Source: Wolfiporia cocos (lineage: Eukaryota > Basidiomycota > Agaricomycetes > Polyporales > Phaeolaceae). From it: DNA of 64,000 bases. This document shows positions 9,172-19,526 of this stretch, one piece after another. Position 1 is the stretch's first letter. Each line of letters begins with the position of its first letter. The DNA lies in contig JACCLO010000005.1 in assembly GCA_029448655.1 (NCBI GenBank), positions 248,001-312,000 of the forward strand, written 5' to 3'. The position numbers and the translations under genes were made by a program. The notes below the pieces were generated by a model. That model had not been told where the DNA came from and did not search any database. It worked only from the letters and a program-made list of their open reading frames with translations.

Positions 9172-9455
9172 GGCAGTACGCGCGCGTGTACCTCAAGCTC
9201 GGCGGCACGAGCGCGGCCGCCCTCAGCGGCGGCGCATGGCTGCGCGAGTGCGAGCCCGTGCCCCGCCCCCCGGGCCCGCCACGCTCCTCGTGTGGGCCGC
9301 GCTCGCGCTCTGCACCGCGAAGGTCGCATATGCACTCAGGAGCACAAACTGCCGCGTCCGCGCCGAGGACCGTGCGCTCCGCGCCGCGACTGGCGTTGAG
9401 TGGGAGGCGTATGCGGAGCGTGTGCAGTGACGGCTCGTGCCGTGGGCTACTAGGG
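9172..9455 (+). pseudogene. Isoprenylcysteine methyltransferase-like pseudogene, 3' part
   Basis: Continues the frame broken by the insert: GQYARVYLKLGG, then GGAWLRECE, then a hydrophobic ATLLVWAALALC segment and a tail EDRALRAATGVEWEAYAERV. The tail matches the REDR.L...FG.EW..YA..V ending of ICMT-like proteins. The usual GPYAYVRHPSY motif is degraded to GQYARVYLKLGG. A TGA at about 9428 interrupts the expected RYRLVP ending; RLVPW is still readable after it. With the frameshift in the 5' part and the insert, this copy is dead. Confidence 0.5.
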
Positions 9456-9473
9456 ATGATGGGTGGTTGATGG

Positions 9474-9525
9474 GTGAGGAGGGGGAGGGGGAGGGAGAGG
9501 GAGAGAGAGAGGATTGGGGGGGGGA
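9474..9525 (+). repeat. Purine-rich G/GA microsatellite
   Basis: Run of GGGGAGGGGGAGGGAGAG and (GA)n ending in GATTGGGGGGGG. Low-complexity DNA, just downstream of the methyltransferase-like pseudogene. Confidence 0.8.
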
Positions 9526-9799
9526 CGCGGCAGGGCTGCTGCACGCTGCGCGTCCCTCCACAACAGGCCCCGACATGCATCCTCGCAGCTGTGTGCGCCC
9601 CGACGCCCTACACGCGTCAGGTAGAGTCTCACGGCATCTCGTGCCGTCATCGCAACCCTCTCTACACCAGCAACTAGAGACGAGATCCATGCGAGATGCC
9701 TAGGGCGATGAAACAGGGACGGGGCAGGAAAGCCATACTTCTAGTTGAGTCACTCTCCAACCCCCTTCATTGCACTCATTCCTTCTCAGCCTTGTATCT

Positions 9800-10870
9800 G
9801 ACCTGTATGAAGTATCAAGCATTTCACCTTACCTCGTCAAAGGTGTCCCTGAGCAAGAAGCTCTTGTCGTGTCCCTAAAGATCATTAGTGATCACTCTCC
9901 AGCTTCCCGTCTCGCACGCACCTCGCAACCTCGTCTGCCTCATAATACCACCCGCCGTCGACATAGCTGAACACGCACTTCTCCTCGTGCGCGACAACGC
10001 CGCTCCCGGGTTTGTCAAAGTACTACACCGTGAAATGCGACGGCTTGAAGATCAGATTGGCGATGAAGATATTTCCTCCGCGGTAGCCGATTGTCGCGCC
10101 GAACGGCGCGGACAGTAGCATGATACTGCAGCTCAGCATGACCTGCGCGCGGAGTGTCGACGTGAAGTTCACGGTCCAGGACGTACTGCTGTCAATGCTG
10201 GTGATCGGTGACCTGACTATCGATGCGCTGATGCTGGTGGGGAGGGCCTTCTTATTTGAAGGGTGTTCGTACAAAGCAAAAACGGTCTAAATCCTCGTAA
10301 GTCGGTTGAGCAACTCATGCACGAGGAGCACTGTACTGCTGACCCAAATTATGGGAGCGCATCGTCACGGCTGATTTGTTCGGGAGGACAGCGGGAGAGA
10401 TCGTGAAGAGCGTGTCAAACAAAGAGACAGAGAGGGGGCAGCGGTACTGCTTGTTGATGCAGTGCGAATGGACGCGATGGCGTGAGAGGTCGACGTCAGC
10501 GATAAAGCTTGCATGATAAGCTGTTTCAATTTCACCTAGTGGACTTGTCAGCAGAGTAGTAGAACATGAACTTGTACTCACCTCAAACGCAAGCATCATC
10601 AAGGAGGACACCGCTTTCGAGAGTTGCGCTGGGCCGATATGAGGTTGATGCGATCAGAGATGTACTGCACTGCAAAGCCACGCGAGACGGATGCAAGTGC
10701 AGTGGTGGTCGACTACCAGAAGGTTCTGCAGCAGCTGTGAGCCAGAATTACTGAACATAATAAGCGTACAGCCTACCTTGTCGTTCAGGTAGAAGTTGCA
10801 CGCCGCGTTCTACAGATATCTCGTCCCTAAATGGCAGCGGCTGTAGCTCGAAGGGCTTCGTGATTGTCTC
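9800..10870 (-). pseudogene. Gfo/Idh/MocA-type dehydrogenase pseudogene
   Basis: Minus-strand fragments follow the order of a Gfo/Idh/MocA NAD(P)-dependent dehydrogenase. They are SPLGEIETAYHASF (10500-10560), the C-terminal sheet NFTSTLRAQVMLSCSIMLL then IGYRGGNIFI then IFKPSHFTV (10180-10025), and YFDKPGSGVVAHEEKC, GGWYYEADEVARCVRDGK (10020-9905). The family's late motif E(A/V)DE.ARC.RDGK is clear. A TAG lies between FTV and YFDK where the family usually has Gln, consistent with CAG to TAG. No Rossmann GxGxxG start was found. Further fragments (SFLLRDTFDEVR near 9860) match the family end. Likely a decayed gene of the dihydrodiol-dehydrogenase branch. Confidence 0.6.
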
Positions 10871-11319
10871 CAGGAGCTATCAGCACCCTGATACGGGTGG
10901 GTATGCCGCCGTTTGTGGGGCGGTGGCTTCGGTACGTCTGGGGATGGCGTGGGGAGTGCATGGGGGGTGGAAGTATCAAACAAAGGAACGATAAGCAAGT
11001 TATGCAGCTGTACTACAGCATCATGCCAAATCAGAGGGTGAATCTATGCGTGCACAGATGCACGTACTAAGATGTGTGGAATCGAGCAGCTCCTTCACTT
11101 GCTCATCAAACTCAATGCAGGAAATTCGAGCACATAGGTACTCTCGCAGAGCGGCATAGTATCATGAAGCCTTGGGGCCCAGAGCGGAGGCCAACTGGTG
11201 TCAAGTAGTCGTCGTCTCCCAAGCCACTTCTTGTACCTATGCTTAGTAATCAATGCGTGCAGAGCACAAATTTGGGGGTTTGGCTGTCGTGCTTGATCCC
11301 TACGGCTCAGACAGCAAGG
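10871..11319. other. No supported gene
   Basis: Between the dehydrogenase pseudogene and the next gene; short unrelated open frames only. It may hold the promoter of the gene starting at 11320. Confidence 0.4.
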
Positions 11320-12990
11320 ATGGCACGCAAGGTCTTCAAGGCTAGCGGCTCACAGAGTCAGATTGGCGACAGCTCAGAGGAGGAGACAGAGCGACCGCAC
11401 TCACCACAGGTAAGTGTCAAAACCTCAATAACATCGACACTTATCGCTAATTTTTTCCAGCCTGCTGCTAGAGACTTTGGCGCATTGGTGACACAACTGG
11501 TCAAGGAGAAAAAGAGTCAGGGCAGCTTTGCTGGCCTACGAGGGAAAGCACACACTGAATCCATGGCCACCTTCCGAGCTTCTGCTGGGGACAGTGTTAT
11601 CGGAAAAGGGAATAAGGTACGTGAATCAACATCTCAGTGCTTCGCTGAGAAGACTGAGGATCCGGTGCATATAGACGAAGAAGGCAACTAAGCAATCCTC
11701 CGTCAACGACCCCCCCTCGGGTGCTGCAAGCGGCAAGAAAACACCTACAGGCTGGTTCAGGATCCAGGCAGTGAGGGTGTGGACCTGTGGCCTCAGTAAC
11801 GATGCAGTATGTATTTTATGACTGTGAGCTACATTCAACTTACGTTCTGGGAGACAGGATGACACCCGTCTACTTGATGCTAAAATCCCAAGCCCACATG
11901 TTTGGGTTGAACGGCGCCAATATGGGCTTGTAGCGTCGGCTGAGAATGGCTTGATGATCAAGAGGGGCTGGGGCCCTGCGCGTATGAATCATTTCTTCCG
12001 CACTAAGCTTCCGCTTCTCTTCGAATTTCTTGCCCGTGATCACCCATGGATTACAACAATAGATGCCGACGACGATGTGGGCATCTTGAAGCTGGAGCTA
12101 CCATATATAGCCCTGGCAAGGGTTCACAGGCATTTTGAGATATTGAAGGTCTCCCATCCGACAGCGAGCGACTACCACGGTATTATGGCTCGCCCGACGG
12201 CAAGCTGGGCGGAGTCATACATTTATATCGGTGAGTGCTGAACTAATACACAAAAACTGCTTTTATTAACCATAGCTACATACAATCAGCAACACGAGCA
12301 ACCATTGAGTCCGAGACGTATCTCAAGCCTCCACCGGAAAGTCCTACTGCTGTGGGGCTTGGTAAGGGAAAGCAGGTCAGCCATAGTTGTAAGTATTTAC
12401 CACTATGTGACTTTGGCCCCTCGCTCACCAGCACTAAGCCATTGGTTTGAAACGGCAACTTGATCAGATCTCCCTTGTATCAGAAGATCGACAAGTTCAT
12501 CGAGAATGGACTGCACTCACGGAGCCCTTCACCAGTACATCACTCGAAGAGGATTCGCAAGGTGATTACAGATGACGGTGTGTAGATAATAGCATTTACA
12601 GAGATTTAGTCTCATTTACAATTTGCAGTGGAATCGGACGGCGGCAATGATGCCAGTGCTACAGGAGTGGCAACAGCGGCTATCGAAGCAGCCGCAGACA
12701 CCACTGAACTCGCAGCTGTTGATGCTGATGTGCCAGCCCAGGTACAAGCTGACCTACCTGAGCAGCCGACCGTTGAAACGGAAACTGCAAATATTCCACT
12801 TGCTGTGATTGACCTGACTACCGAGGAACCCCAAGTCCCTGCCGATCTACAGGGCCCTGCTACATCTCGTAGTGATGATGGCAATGCCATTACTAGATAT
12901 GTCAATCCAGGAAGGTTGCCACAGGGCTATGCCTGTGTTCAAAATCCGTGGTCACGCGCTGGTGGGGCTAACTTGGCATTCAAGTTCTGA
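11320..12990 (+). CDS. Unrecognised multi-exon protein, possibly nuclear, near the right element end
   Basis: ATG at 11320 starts MARKVFKASGSQSQ, a basic then acidic N-terminus (GDSSEEETERPHSP). Splicing at 11410-11460 (51 nt) is clear, and further introns near 11617, 11809, 12232 and 12580 keep the frame. The middle is a compact globular domain of about 130 residues: HVWVERRQYGLVASAENG, GWGPARMNHFFRTKLPLL, LPYIALARVHRHFEILK, MARPTASWAESYIY. A low-complexity acidic region follows (about residues 270-390), and the protein ends RYVNPGRLPQGYACVQNPW...LAFKF. The junction at about 12370-12490 is not resolved. I do not recognise the family. It lies 370 bases from the terminus at 13405, so it may be element cargo. 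Confidence 0.6.
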
Positions 12991-13169
12991 AGGCCGGTTC
13001 TGCTGCTGGGGGTCTCATAATTATTCACTATTTACGTTGTGGTAGATTATGGACTTCACATAATTGTATTGTAGCTCGCTGTTCATAGCTATAGTCATAT
13101 GATGTGATTTGACCACCACCTCTTTTTTTCGTCAGCGCGACTGTAAGACTTGTCGGCAGGCATCCGGTA

Positions 13170-13263
13170 CAAAAAATAGTGGCCATCAGGGATCGAACAT
13201 GGTGACCAACGTCAAAAATTCACACATAAAGCAGCCACGTTATACCACTGATCTATCGAGGCA
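13170..13263 (-). other. tRNA-like sequence with T-run, possible SINE head
   Basis: Read on the minus strand, TAGATCAGTGGTATAACG resembles a Pol III A box and GTTCGATCC a B box about 45 nt later, followed by a T6 run. The acceptor ends do not pair and the T stem is imperfect, so it is not a working tRNA. It could be a tRNA-derived SINE head or an old tRNA fragment. It lies just inside the right terminus at 13405. Confidence 0.3.
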
Positions 13264-13361
13264 TTCGAATATTCGCCCCTAAATAAGACTCAACATCACA
13301 GAGAGAAGGAACTCACCGGCGCTTCCCCAGCCAATAAGCGCCAGAGTTCGCGCGATTTTTG

Positions 13362-13407
13362 ACACTCGCGCGATTTATCTTATTTTTTGTACAAAGTGGA
13401 CACCATA
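13362..13407 (+). repeat. Element terminus (right end)
   Basis: Matches 1027-1072 at 43 of 46 positions and is the inverted partner of 1084-1129. It is preceded by two GCGCGATTT motifs. After the terminal CCATA the sequence continues GAGTCATGCG, faintly like the GACTCAAGTG that precedes the left end. Confidence 0.75.
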
Positions 13408-14088
13408 GAGTCATGCGGAAATACCTTCAGCAATGTTTCTGAAGTGGCGTCTGGCGGAGCCACAGGCCTGATTATGTGATTGAAGTTCTATCCAGCTCAG
13501 TTCATTATTTTATGTACGGTCTCACATTATGGGATCCATCTTCCCTAGCATATATCCCTTCAAGTGCTGATACATTCTTAGGCACAAGAGAGAAACTTCT
13601 ACTAGTATAAAACCAGTGAGGCTCTAACGGGTGTCACTGATGAGATATCCGGGACGGTGTAGGAAATAGCTCTTAAAGTCGATCTTCTCAATATCAATGT
13701 TGGTACATTGACTTCCGAGGGAGCAGCAGACGACACATGTGTCAGATTTCAACAGTGGTAGCAAAGCGACTGAGTCGATGCCTCAGCGACTGCTGGCTGA
13801 ACAGAACACTGCCCACCAGGTGCCAGAATAGCATCGTGGATTAGCGCTTTATCTCTGAGGCTGGGGTCTACTACATTCAGTACGAAATCACAGAACTGGG
13901 ATCATACAACGGGTACCCGCACATATCGTCACTCATATATTCCAGACGCCGGCAGCCGTGAGATCCAGATGACCAGGTCAATCACAACCTGCTCGCCGTT
14001 TGAACACCAACGGTGCCTGTGCAGGCCTGGTTTGTATCGCCACCGTTATTGAGTGTGATTCACGCGCAACGATTGGGTATAGCGATAC
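13408..14088. other. No supported gene
   Basis: Intergenic stretch between the right element end and the 3' end of the P450 gene. No long frame, family motif or clear repeat was seen. Confidence 0.4.
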
Positions 14089-16374
14089 TCACCCAAATGT
14101 CAGTGATATTTTGCCTTTCAGCAAACGCTCCCGCCTCTCCGCCTCCGATTCGCCCTTATACTGTGGCTCATCCTTGATCTCAATGCGGAAACGAGATACG
14201 AGGTACGTTATGGCAGCGACGGCTTCTGTCTCGGCAAAGCGCCGCCCAATGCACCCGCGCGGGCCAGTGCTGAACGCGAGCAGCGCATCTCGCGGCCACT
14301 CCTTATCGAGAAACCGCGCGGGCTTGAATGCATACGGATCGGGCCAGTAGCGCGCTGTACAGATCATGATGAGCAGAATTCACGGAAACGCGGGATCGCG
14401 AGGGTTGGCTGCCTGGAACTGAGACATACGGTTATAGTGTAGACCTGCCACATGAATCATGACTCTAGAACCCGCAGGACAGAACACCGTGCGCAGCTCC
14501 CCATCAGGCGTTTGCGTTGTAAGCACAGAGTCCTCTTCTGCTTGCTTTGGAATCATAGATACCTGACGATGAGTTTCAGGTGCGGGACGCTCAAGGGTGA
14601 AAGTCGCGCAGGCTCACGGGCGCAAACATACGAAGTGATTCAAGAAAGACGCTATATCAAGTGAATCAAGCACATTGTCAACGGAGATATACCAAAGACT
14701 TACGCAAGACTATAGGTTAATTGGCTCATGTCGTCGTATGACTACGCGACAAGTAGGCACTAATGAAACCGAATATTCTGGTGGAAACGCACAGGTACCC
14801 TTCCGTCGGGGAGCACGCTTTTGATATGTTGATACAGTGCCCTTTGCTCATCTTGGTGCAAAGCCAGCAGAATCAAAGCGAATGCGAGTGAATGGGCAGT
14901 CGTCTGAAGCGATCTTCATGAGAAACTCTACTGTTACAGCGGAGGATAGCTACCTCATGGCCTGATGTCAATCAGAGATATCAGTATTGCGCATGTCACA
15001 AAGTTAGGGATCGCACCTGCTACGAGGAAGGCGAATATATTCCCCATCACTTCGCTATCGCTCAGGTGCGCCGCACCTTTACTGACACCATCATCATTTG
15101 CTTTGAGAAGGCAAGTGATCAAGTCATTGCCGCCCAGAGACTCTCCACTCCTTCGACCGTGAATCATCTCCTCCATGTATAGCTAGTTTTCTCATTCAAC
15201 GACTTATGATAACAACCATGGTTACTAGAGACTTACTTTTAGCTCGTTAGAGGCGGTATAGAACCGGCGCACACGCGAAATTGGCACGTGTGTAAGCACC
15301 CACTCAGGGAATATGGCTTTCATTAAAATATCTCGTGCTACCACACTCATCGCATCCTATGTCCAGATGTTGAATATTCAATACTCAATCAAAGCTTCGA
15401 TTTGTCCAACATACCTTGAGTTTTATAGCATGTCCGGCAGGTAAAGTATTGCGATCTACCCATGACATCTCCTGACCAAACGCGGCGTTGCCAATCACCA
15501 ATATCATCATCTACAATGAAATCGTTAATTCCACCATATCAGAGTGAGTAATTGCTCCGCTGCACGGATGGTAGGAAGACGCACATTCACAGTGATGTCT
15601 GCGATGTTGTCAACCGCAATTTCATTTAGTCCGTTCCATACAACTTCGCATAATTCCTCAAAGGACTTCGTGGTCACGTCCCATACTAGACGCATGTTCC
15701 GCTAGTGTCGCATTCCATAAATTGAACGCAAAAAAGTGCTCGAACAACGGGAATACGAACTTCTGTGAAAGCTGGTGCCGTGACTTTGCGATGACGCTTC
15801 CACTCATCATGTTCAGTCACGACCACGTTTTCCCCATAGAATGACAGCACTCCCATATTTTCCACAGGCTTTGTGAAGCGATGTCGAGCATTCGTTACAT
15901 CCTACACATGCCATTACGGATATACTAATGATATCGTTCCTAATATACATACCTTGATGGCCTGAGCATCTGCAAGAAAAAACGCGACAAGAGGACGAGG
16001 CAGTATAGAAACCTGCTCAGTGCCCAATTCTGCTGAGAATCCTAAATGAATACAATCGTTCTACGAAGACTCACCGCAGATATAATATCGGAACCATACT
16101 GAGCAAAGTCTTGGTGTTTTGTCTTCCAGCCGCTGAAGATTCCCACGGAGATGTAAGGTATACGGAACCATATGATTGCTGTTTCGGCCCCGAATATGCA
16201 GCGCAATCCCGGATAGTCCCTGCACATCACCATTGTTGAATACGACCAACAGGTATACAGCATCGACATATTGATATACGGAAGCTTACTGGATGGAACG
16301 GATTGCATCGCGCCACTGGGCGTATTTGCGTAGAGAGAGAAGTATAAGGAGACACACAAAAAAATATAAATGCA
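14089..16374 (-). CDS. Cytochrome P450 monooxygenase
   Basis: ATG at 16374 gives METLHLYFFVCLLILLSLRK, a short N-terminal ER anchor. Exons then follow in P450 order: SFYGENVVVTEHDEWKRHRK (C helix, WxxxR); MGNIFAFLVAG, GHE, TTAHSLAFAL (I helix AGHETT); FLESLRMFAP (K helix ExxR); HYNPRYWPDPYAFKPARFL (PERF region); FSTGPRGCIGRRFAETE (heme loop with the Cys ligand); stop at 14089. About a dozen introns of 50-60 nt are needed. The HE of the I-helix motif is encoded by an 8-nt exon at 14954-14961. All hallmark residues survive and no stop remains after splicing, so the gene looks functional. Substrate is unknown. It is probably a microsomal enzyme needing P450 reductase; the family (CYP number) is not assigned. 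Confidence 0.85.
14954..14961 (-). other. 8-nt microexon of the P450 gene
   Basis: On the minus strand, intron GTGCGATC...ATCAG (55 nt) ends before GCCATGAG, and intron GTAGCTAT...TTCAG (50 nt) follows. Joined to the neighbours it gives A-G-H-E-T-T, the exact I-helix signature. Reading through without it destroys the motif. Confidence 0.8.
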
Positions 16375-19300
16375 AAGTCTCCATCTCGTAGAATGAGCGG
16401 ACGTCTACATTCGCTAACACACCTTTTATAGACTTTGCGGAGAATGTGAAATTTTGACAAGGGCAAGTGCAGTCATCCACAGGTTGCTACACAAGCCCCG
16501 TATTCCCGACGCTAGAACAACAGTGACACACTGCGGCGCCACCGTTTCTATATTGCTAGTGCAACCAAACCCTGACGGCGCCGAGCACACTTTAATAGCG
16601 CCTTGTCGTGTAGACAAACATGCATATGGTGTCTTATCGAGGACATCCGTGTTCGCTAATGTGCTTGAGTACACTAACCTCGCGCGAATGTCACGGATGG
16701 GTCCTGTAGGTTCACCCGAGATCCATCCTTTGCAGCCAAAAGTAGCCAGTCAAGTCGAATAGCAAGTGGTAGCCGAGATAAAGTGACACTTGGCGTAGTT
16801 GGCGATACGAGTGTGAATAACGAGTGTAACAACTTCCGTACTCCAAGGATCGTGGGTTGATGACAAAACCCGTGTCAATCAGCTATCTGCGATAACGGAT
16901 CATTGATGGCGTAGCCGGGAGAGGCCGCCCACAACGCCCCGAGCGCCAAAGAGGATGCGTGCCAAAGAGGATGCGTGCCATCCCATATGCGCGTGTAAGC
17001 GCCCCGCCGACATGCCGCGAAGCCAATACGTTCTACAAATGCAGACAAGCTGAGCCTGAGGCTAATAAACGATGTCGATACTGGGAAACAAACCATTCGC
17101 GCGCCGCTTCTTCCCACGCCATCAACAGCTCACAACCCGCAGCCTGTGGCGGCCTGCACAGGCTCCAGCAAACTCTGATACCGCCAATTGGCTCAGGTGC
17201 TTACATACGTAGCAGTGACAAAGACAACGTAGCACTCGCAAAATTTCAGCTTGCTCTCATGACATCAGCTCCACCGTTATAGTGCTGACAAGGAAGCAGT
17301 TGACAGTATCCGTCTTGCAAATGTCCTTCGCAGACTAAGCTCGAAGAGATCTGGCTTGATAGCAATACCTGTCAAATATGGTCGAACGGATCATATTGCG
17401 CTGAGAGCTATCAGGAAAGATTTTCTCGGAAACTAAAAGAACTCGGCAGTAGGCTCAGAAGTGCTTCAGATGGGCGCGCGACTCCAGCAGGGGTGTAGCT
17501 GGATTGCAACATAATGTCGCTTTGTTCATCTTACCTCGTATTTGCAATGCGCGCAAAGTTGAGCATCAGATTAGTAATCGACTGTTGCAGTAGGCTGACA
17601 CCAGAGTCTGCAGCACCTCTAGATGTTGTTGGCCGTTCAAAGGGAACACCACATCCCATGTTTTCTCCGTACCATCAACAGCTCCACAATCCGCAGCTGA
17701 TAGCAGTTGCGAACCCGTTACGAAGCCTCTCTATTACCGTTCATTTGCGCGTCTGACGACACTCATTCGAGTAGCGCTTTGATAAGTCTGGGAGTGAACA
17801 AGCTCAAGTGTACAGTAGATAGTTTTCGCAAACATGTGCAACCCACCATCGGCCGCGAGCTGCGGAGCTATTGGTAGCGTGGGGCGAAGCAGGGCTCAGC
17901 GGCTCGTTTTCGAAGACCGACTGCATCTCTTAGATCCGGCCTCTAGGATCAGCTTGTGCGACACCCTTGACGATGCATCTCAACTCGATTTGCACTTATT
18001 GCGACCATGCTCACCGGGTGGAAAAAGGCGCTACATCATATCGGCCAAAGCCCGCGGCGGGTATAGGGCGGTCGATCGACCAAAATCCTGTAGCTCTAGT
18101 CCCTGACAGCTCACCACAACATGATCGCAGCATCGCTTCTTAGCAGACGCTCCTTGCGCCACGCAAACGTCTTCGCGGCTAGTCGCGCTAGTCTGACAGA
18201 TGATCCGTTCACAAAATGAGCACATTGCGTCAGTCTTCCAGAACACGACAGCCCACTGTGATGGTGACGATTTGTTACGCTCAATGCCGCATAACGGTGA
18301 TAGCCCGCTCGCATGGAGAAGCGCACATGCCCGGAACATATTCCCTACCTGCCCCATCGTCGTCACTCCTCGCGACGTCAACCTGGACGCAACGGCTGAG
18401 AATCCTGTTGAGAATAAGACTTCAATATAAAACATACCTTGTGAAGACCCAGGCGCTGCACATCTCATTCTAGTAAATGCAGTGCCCCTCATGTCGACGC
18501 AAGCCGGGCAGACAGACCTAATGATTGAGATTCCATGGCGTTACATTCGCCTGCTGGACTCAGGTATTCACACCCACTACGAGTCCCGGGCCTACTGCGG
18601 GATTGAACATATGTTTGAACGTCCTCCGCAGTGCACATCAGATTGAAACGTCAATGCTTTGAGTCACTTTCCTGCGACTCAGTTCGCAATTAATTCCTCG
18701 TTTCCACCAGCAGAGTGTGTGGCTTTACTTGAAGCTTGATCACCAGCACCAGGGGTTATTATTCGTTCAGCGGTTTGCCAGCTTCATCTTATCCACATAT
18801 ACTGAGATCGATGCACTTTGCTCTAGACGGAACAAAGTTCGTACGCAGATGATGTTTGGCCCGAATCACAGTATCACAGGCTCGTGTAACAGCCTCTCAA
18901 CGAAGGAAGAGTGCCGTTTTTACGTTAAGAGTACACAGTGCCCTGGAGATATTTCGGTATAACTGGACAACATGTACCTATGCTCATCCGATCAGCAGAT
19001 CTTGCAGCATCCAGATTTCGCAAAGGAGTGACGCCACAGTTGTGGATCTGATGCAGTGTGATCTGACACTTTGATTGGTTGCCGTACGCGGGCCCGATCA
19101 AGATCGCTTGCGTTATACCCGAGATGCCAGATCTCACTGGTGTCCGCCGCCACCTTTTCATCGAAACCGTGGCCTGCCCATTGCACTGGCCACAGGGCAG
19201 GCTCTTCCGATGACGAAGACTTTGGATCGCTGAAAGCAGCACCGTTTTGTTGGACCAGTACGAGATGGAGAAGAACGAAGGGGTATACGGTTGTGTCATT

Positions 19301-19526
19301 CAGGAAAGCACAGAGCCGATGAAGCGATGTGTGTGTCCCGCATGCGAGTGACGTTATCAAGTCGAGCTGATGGAGTGGAGAGCATGCGCGTGACGGGATC
19401 AGTAGAGTCGCCATGTATCTAAGAGGCATTTCTGATCATGAACATAATGATTTAGCTGCATAAGTCACAGTGATCTTTGTTTGGTGGATCCCTCTGTTGC
19501 GGGAACAAAGGGGATACTCGATTGCC
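16375..19526. other. 3.1-kb gene-poor stretch
   Basis: No gene can be supported. Overlapping open frames on both strands (for example near 18031-18492 and 18992-19429, minus) show no recognised motif. There is a two-copy tandem repeat of AAAGAGGATGCGTGCC at about 16949-16980. Two diverged copies of CATCAACAGCTC.ACAA.CCGCAGC occur near 17120 and 17668, with short coding-like minus-strand bits around them (FPLNGQQHLEVLQTLVSAY near 17600). This suggests an old, duplicated, decayed gene rather than unique intergenic DNA. Confidence 0.45.

Larger units (their letters stand above)
1086..13405. mobile_element. Candidate 12.3-kb TIR-bounded, TA-flanked unit
   Basis: The left end starts TGGTGTCCACTTTGTACAAA (TA at 1084-1085). 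The right end is its inverted copy ending TACAAAGTGGACACCA (TA at 13406-13407). Both ends carry GCGCGATTT subterminal motifs inside, so homology extends over 46 bp (43/46). The interval holds a BTB gene, a minisatellite, a MITE-like element, a DDE integrase-core gene, two pseudogenes, a retroposed insert and an unrecognised multi-exon gene. The BTB gene lies next to the terminus in the inverted neighbouring copy too, so it probably belongs to the element. Whether the whole interval ever moved as one unit, or two independent ends merely bracket it, cannot be decided here. Confidence 0.4.

Noticed and set aside
9047..9690. Long minus frames over the 3' part of the ICMT-like pseudogene
   Set aside because: Antisense shadows of GC-rich coding DNA, with (GA)n translated as Ser/Pro/Leu runs.
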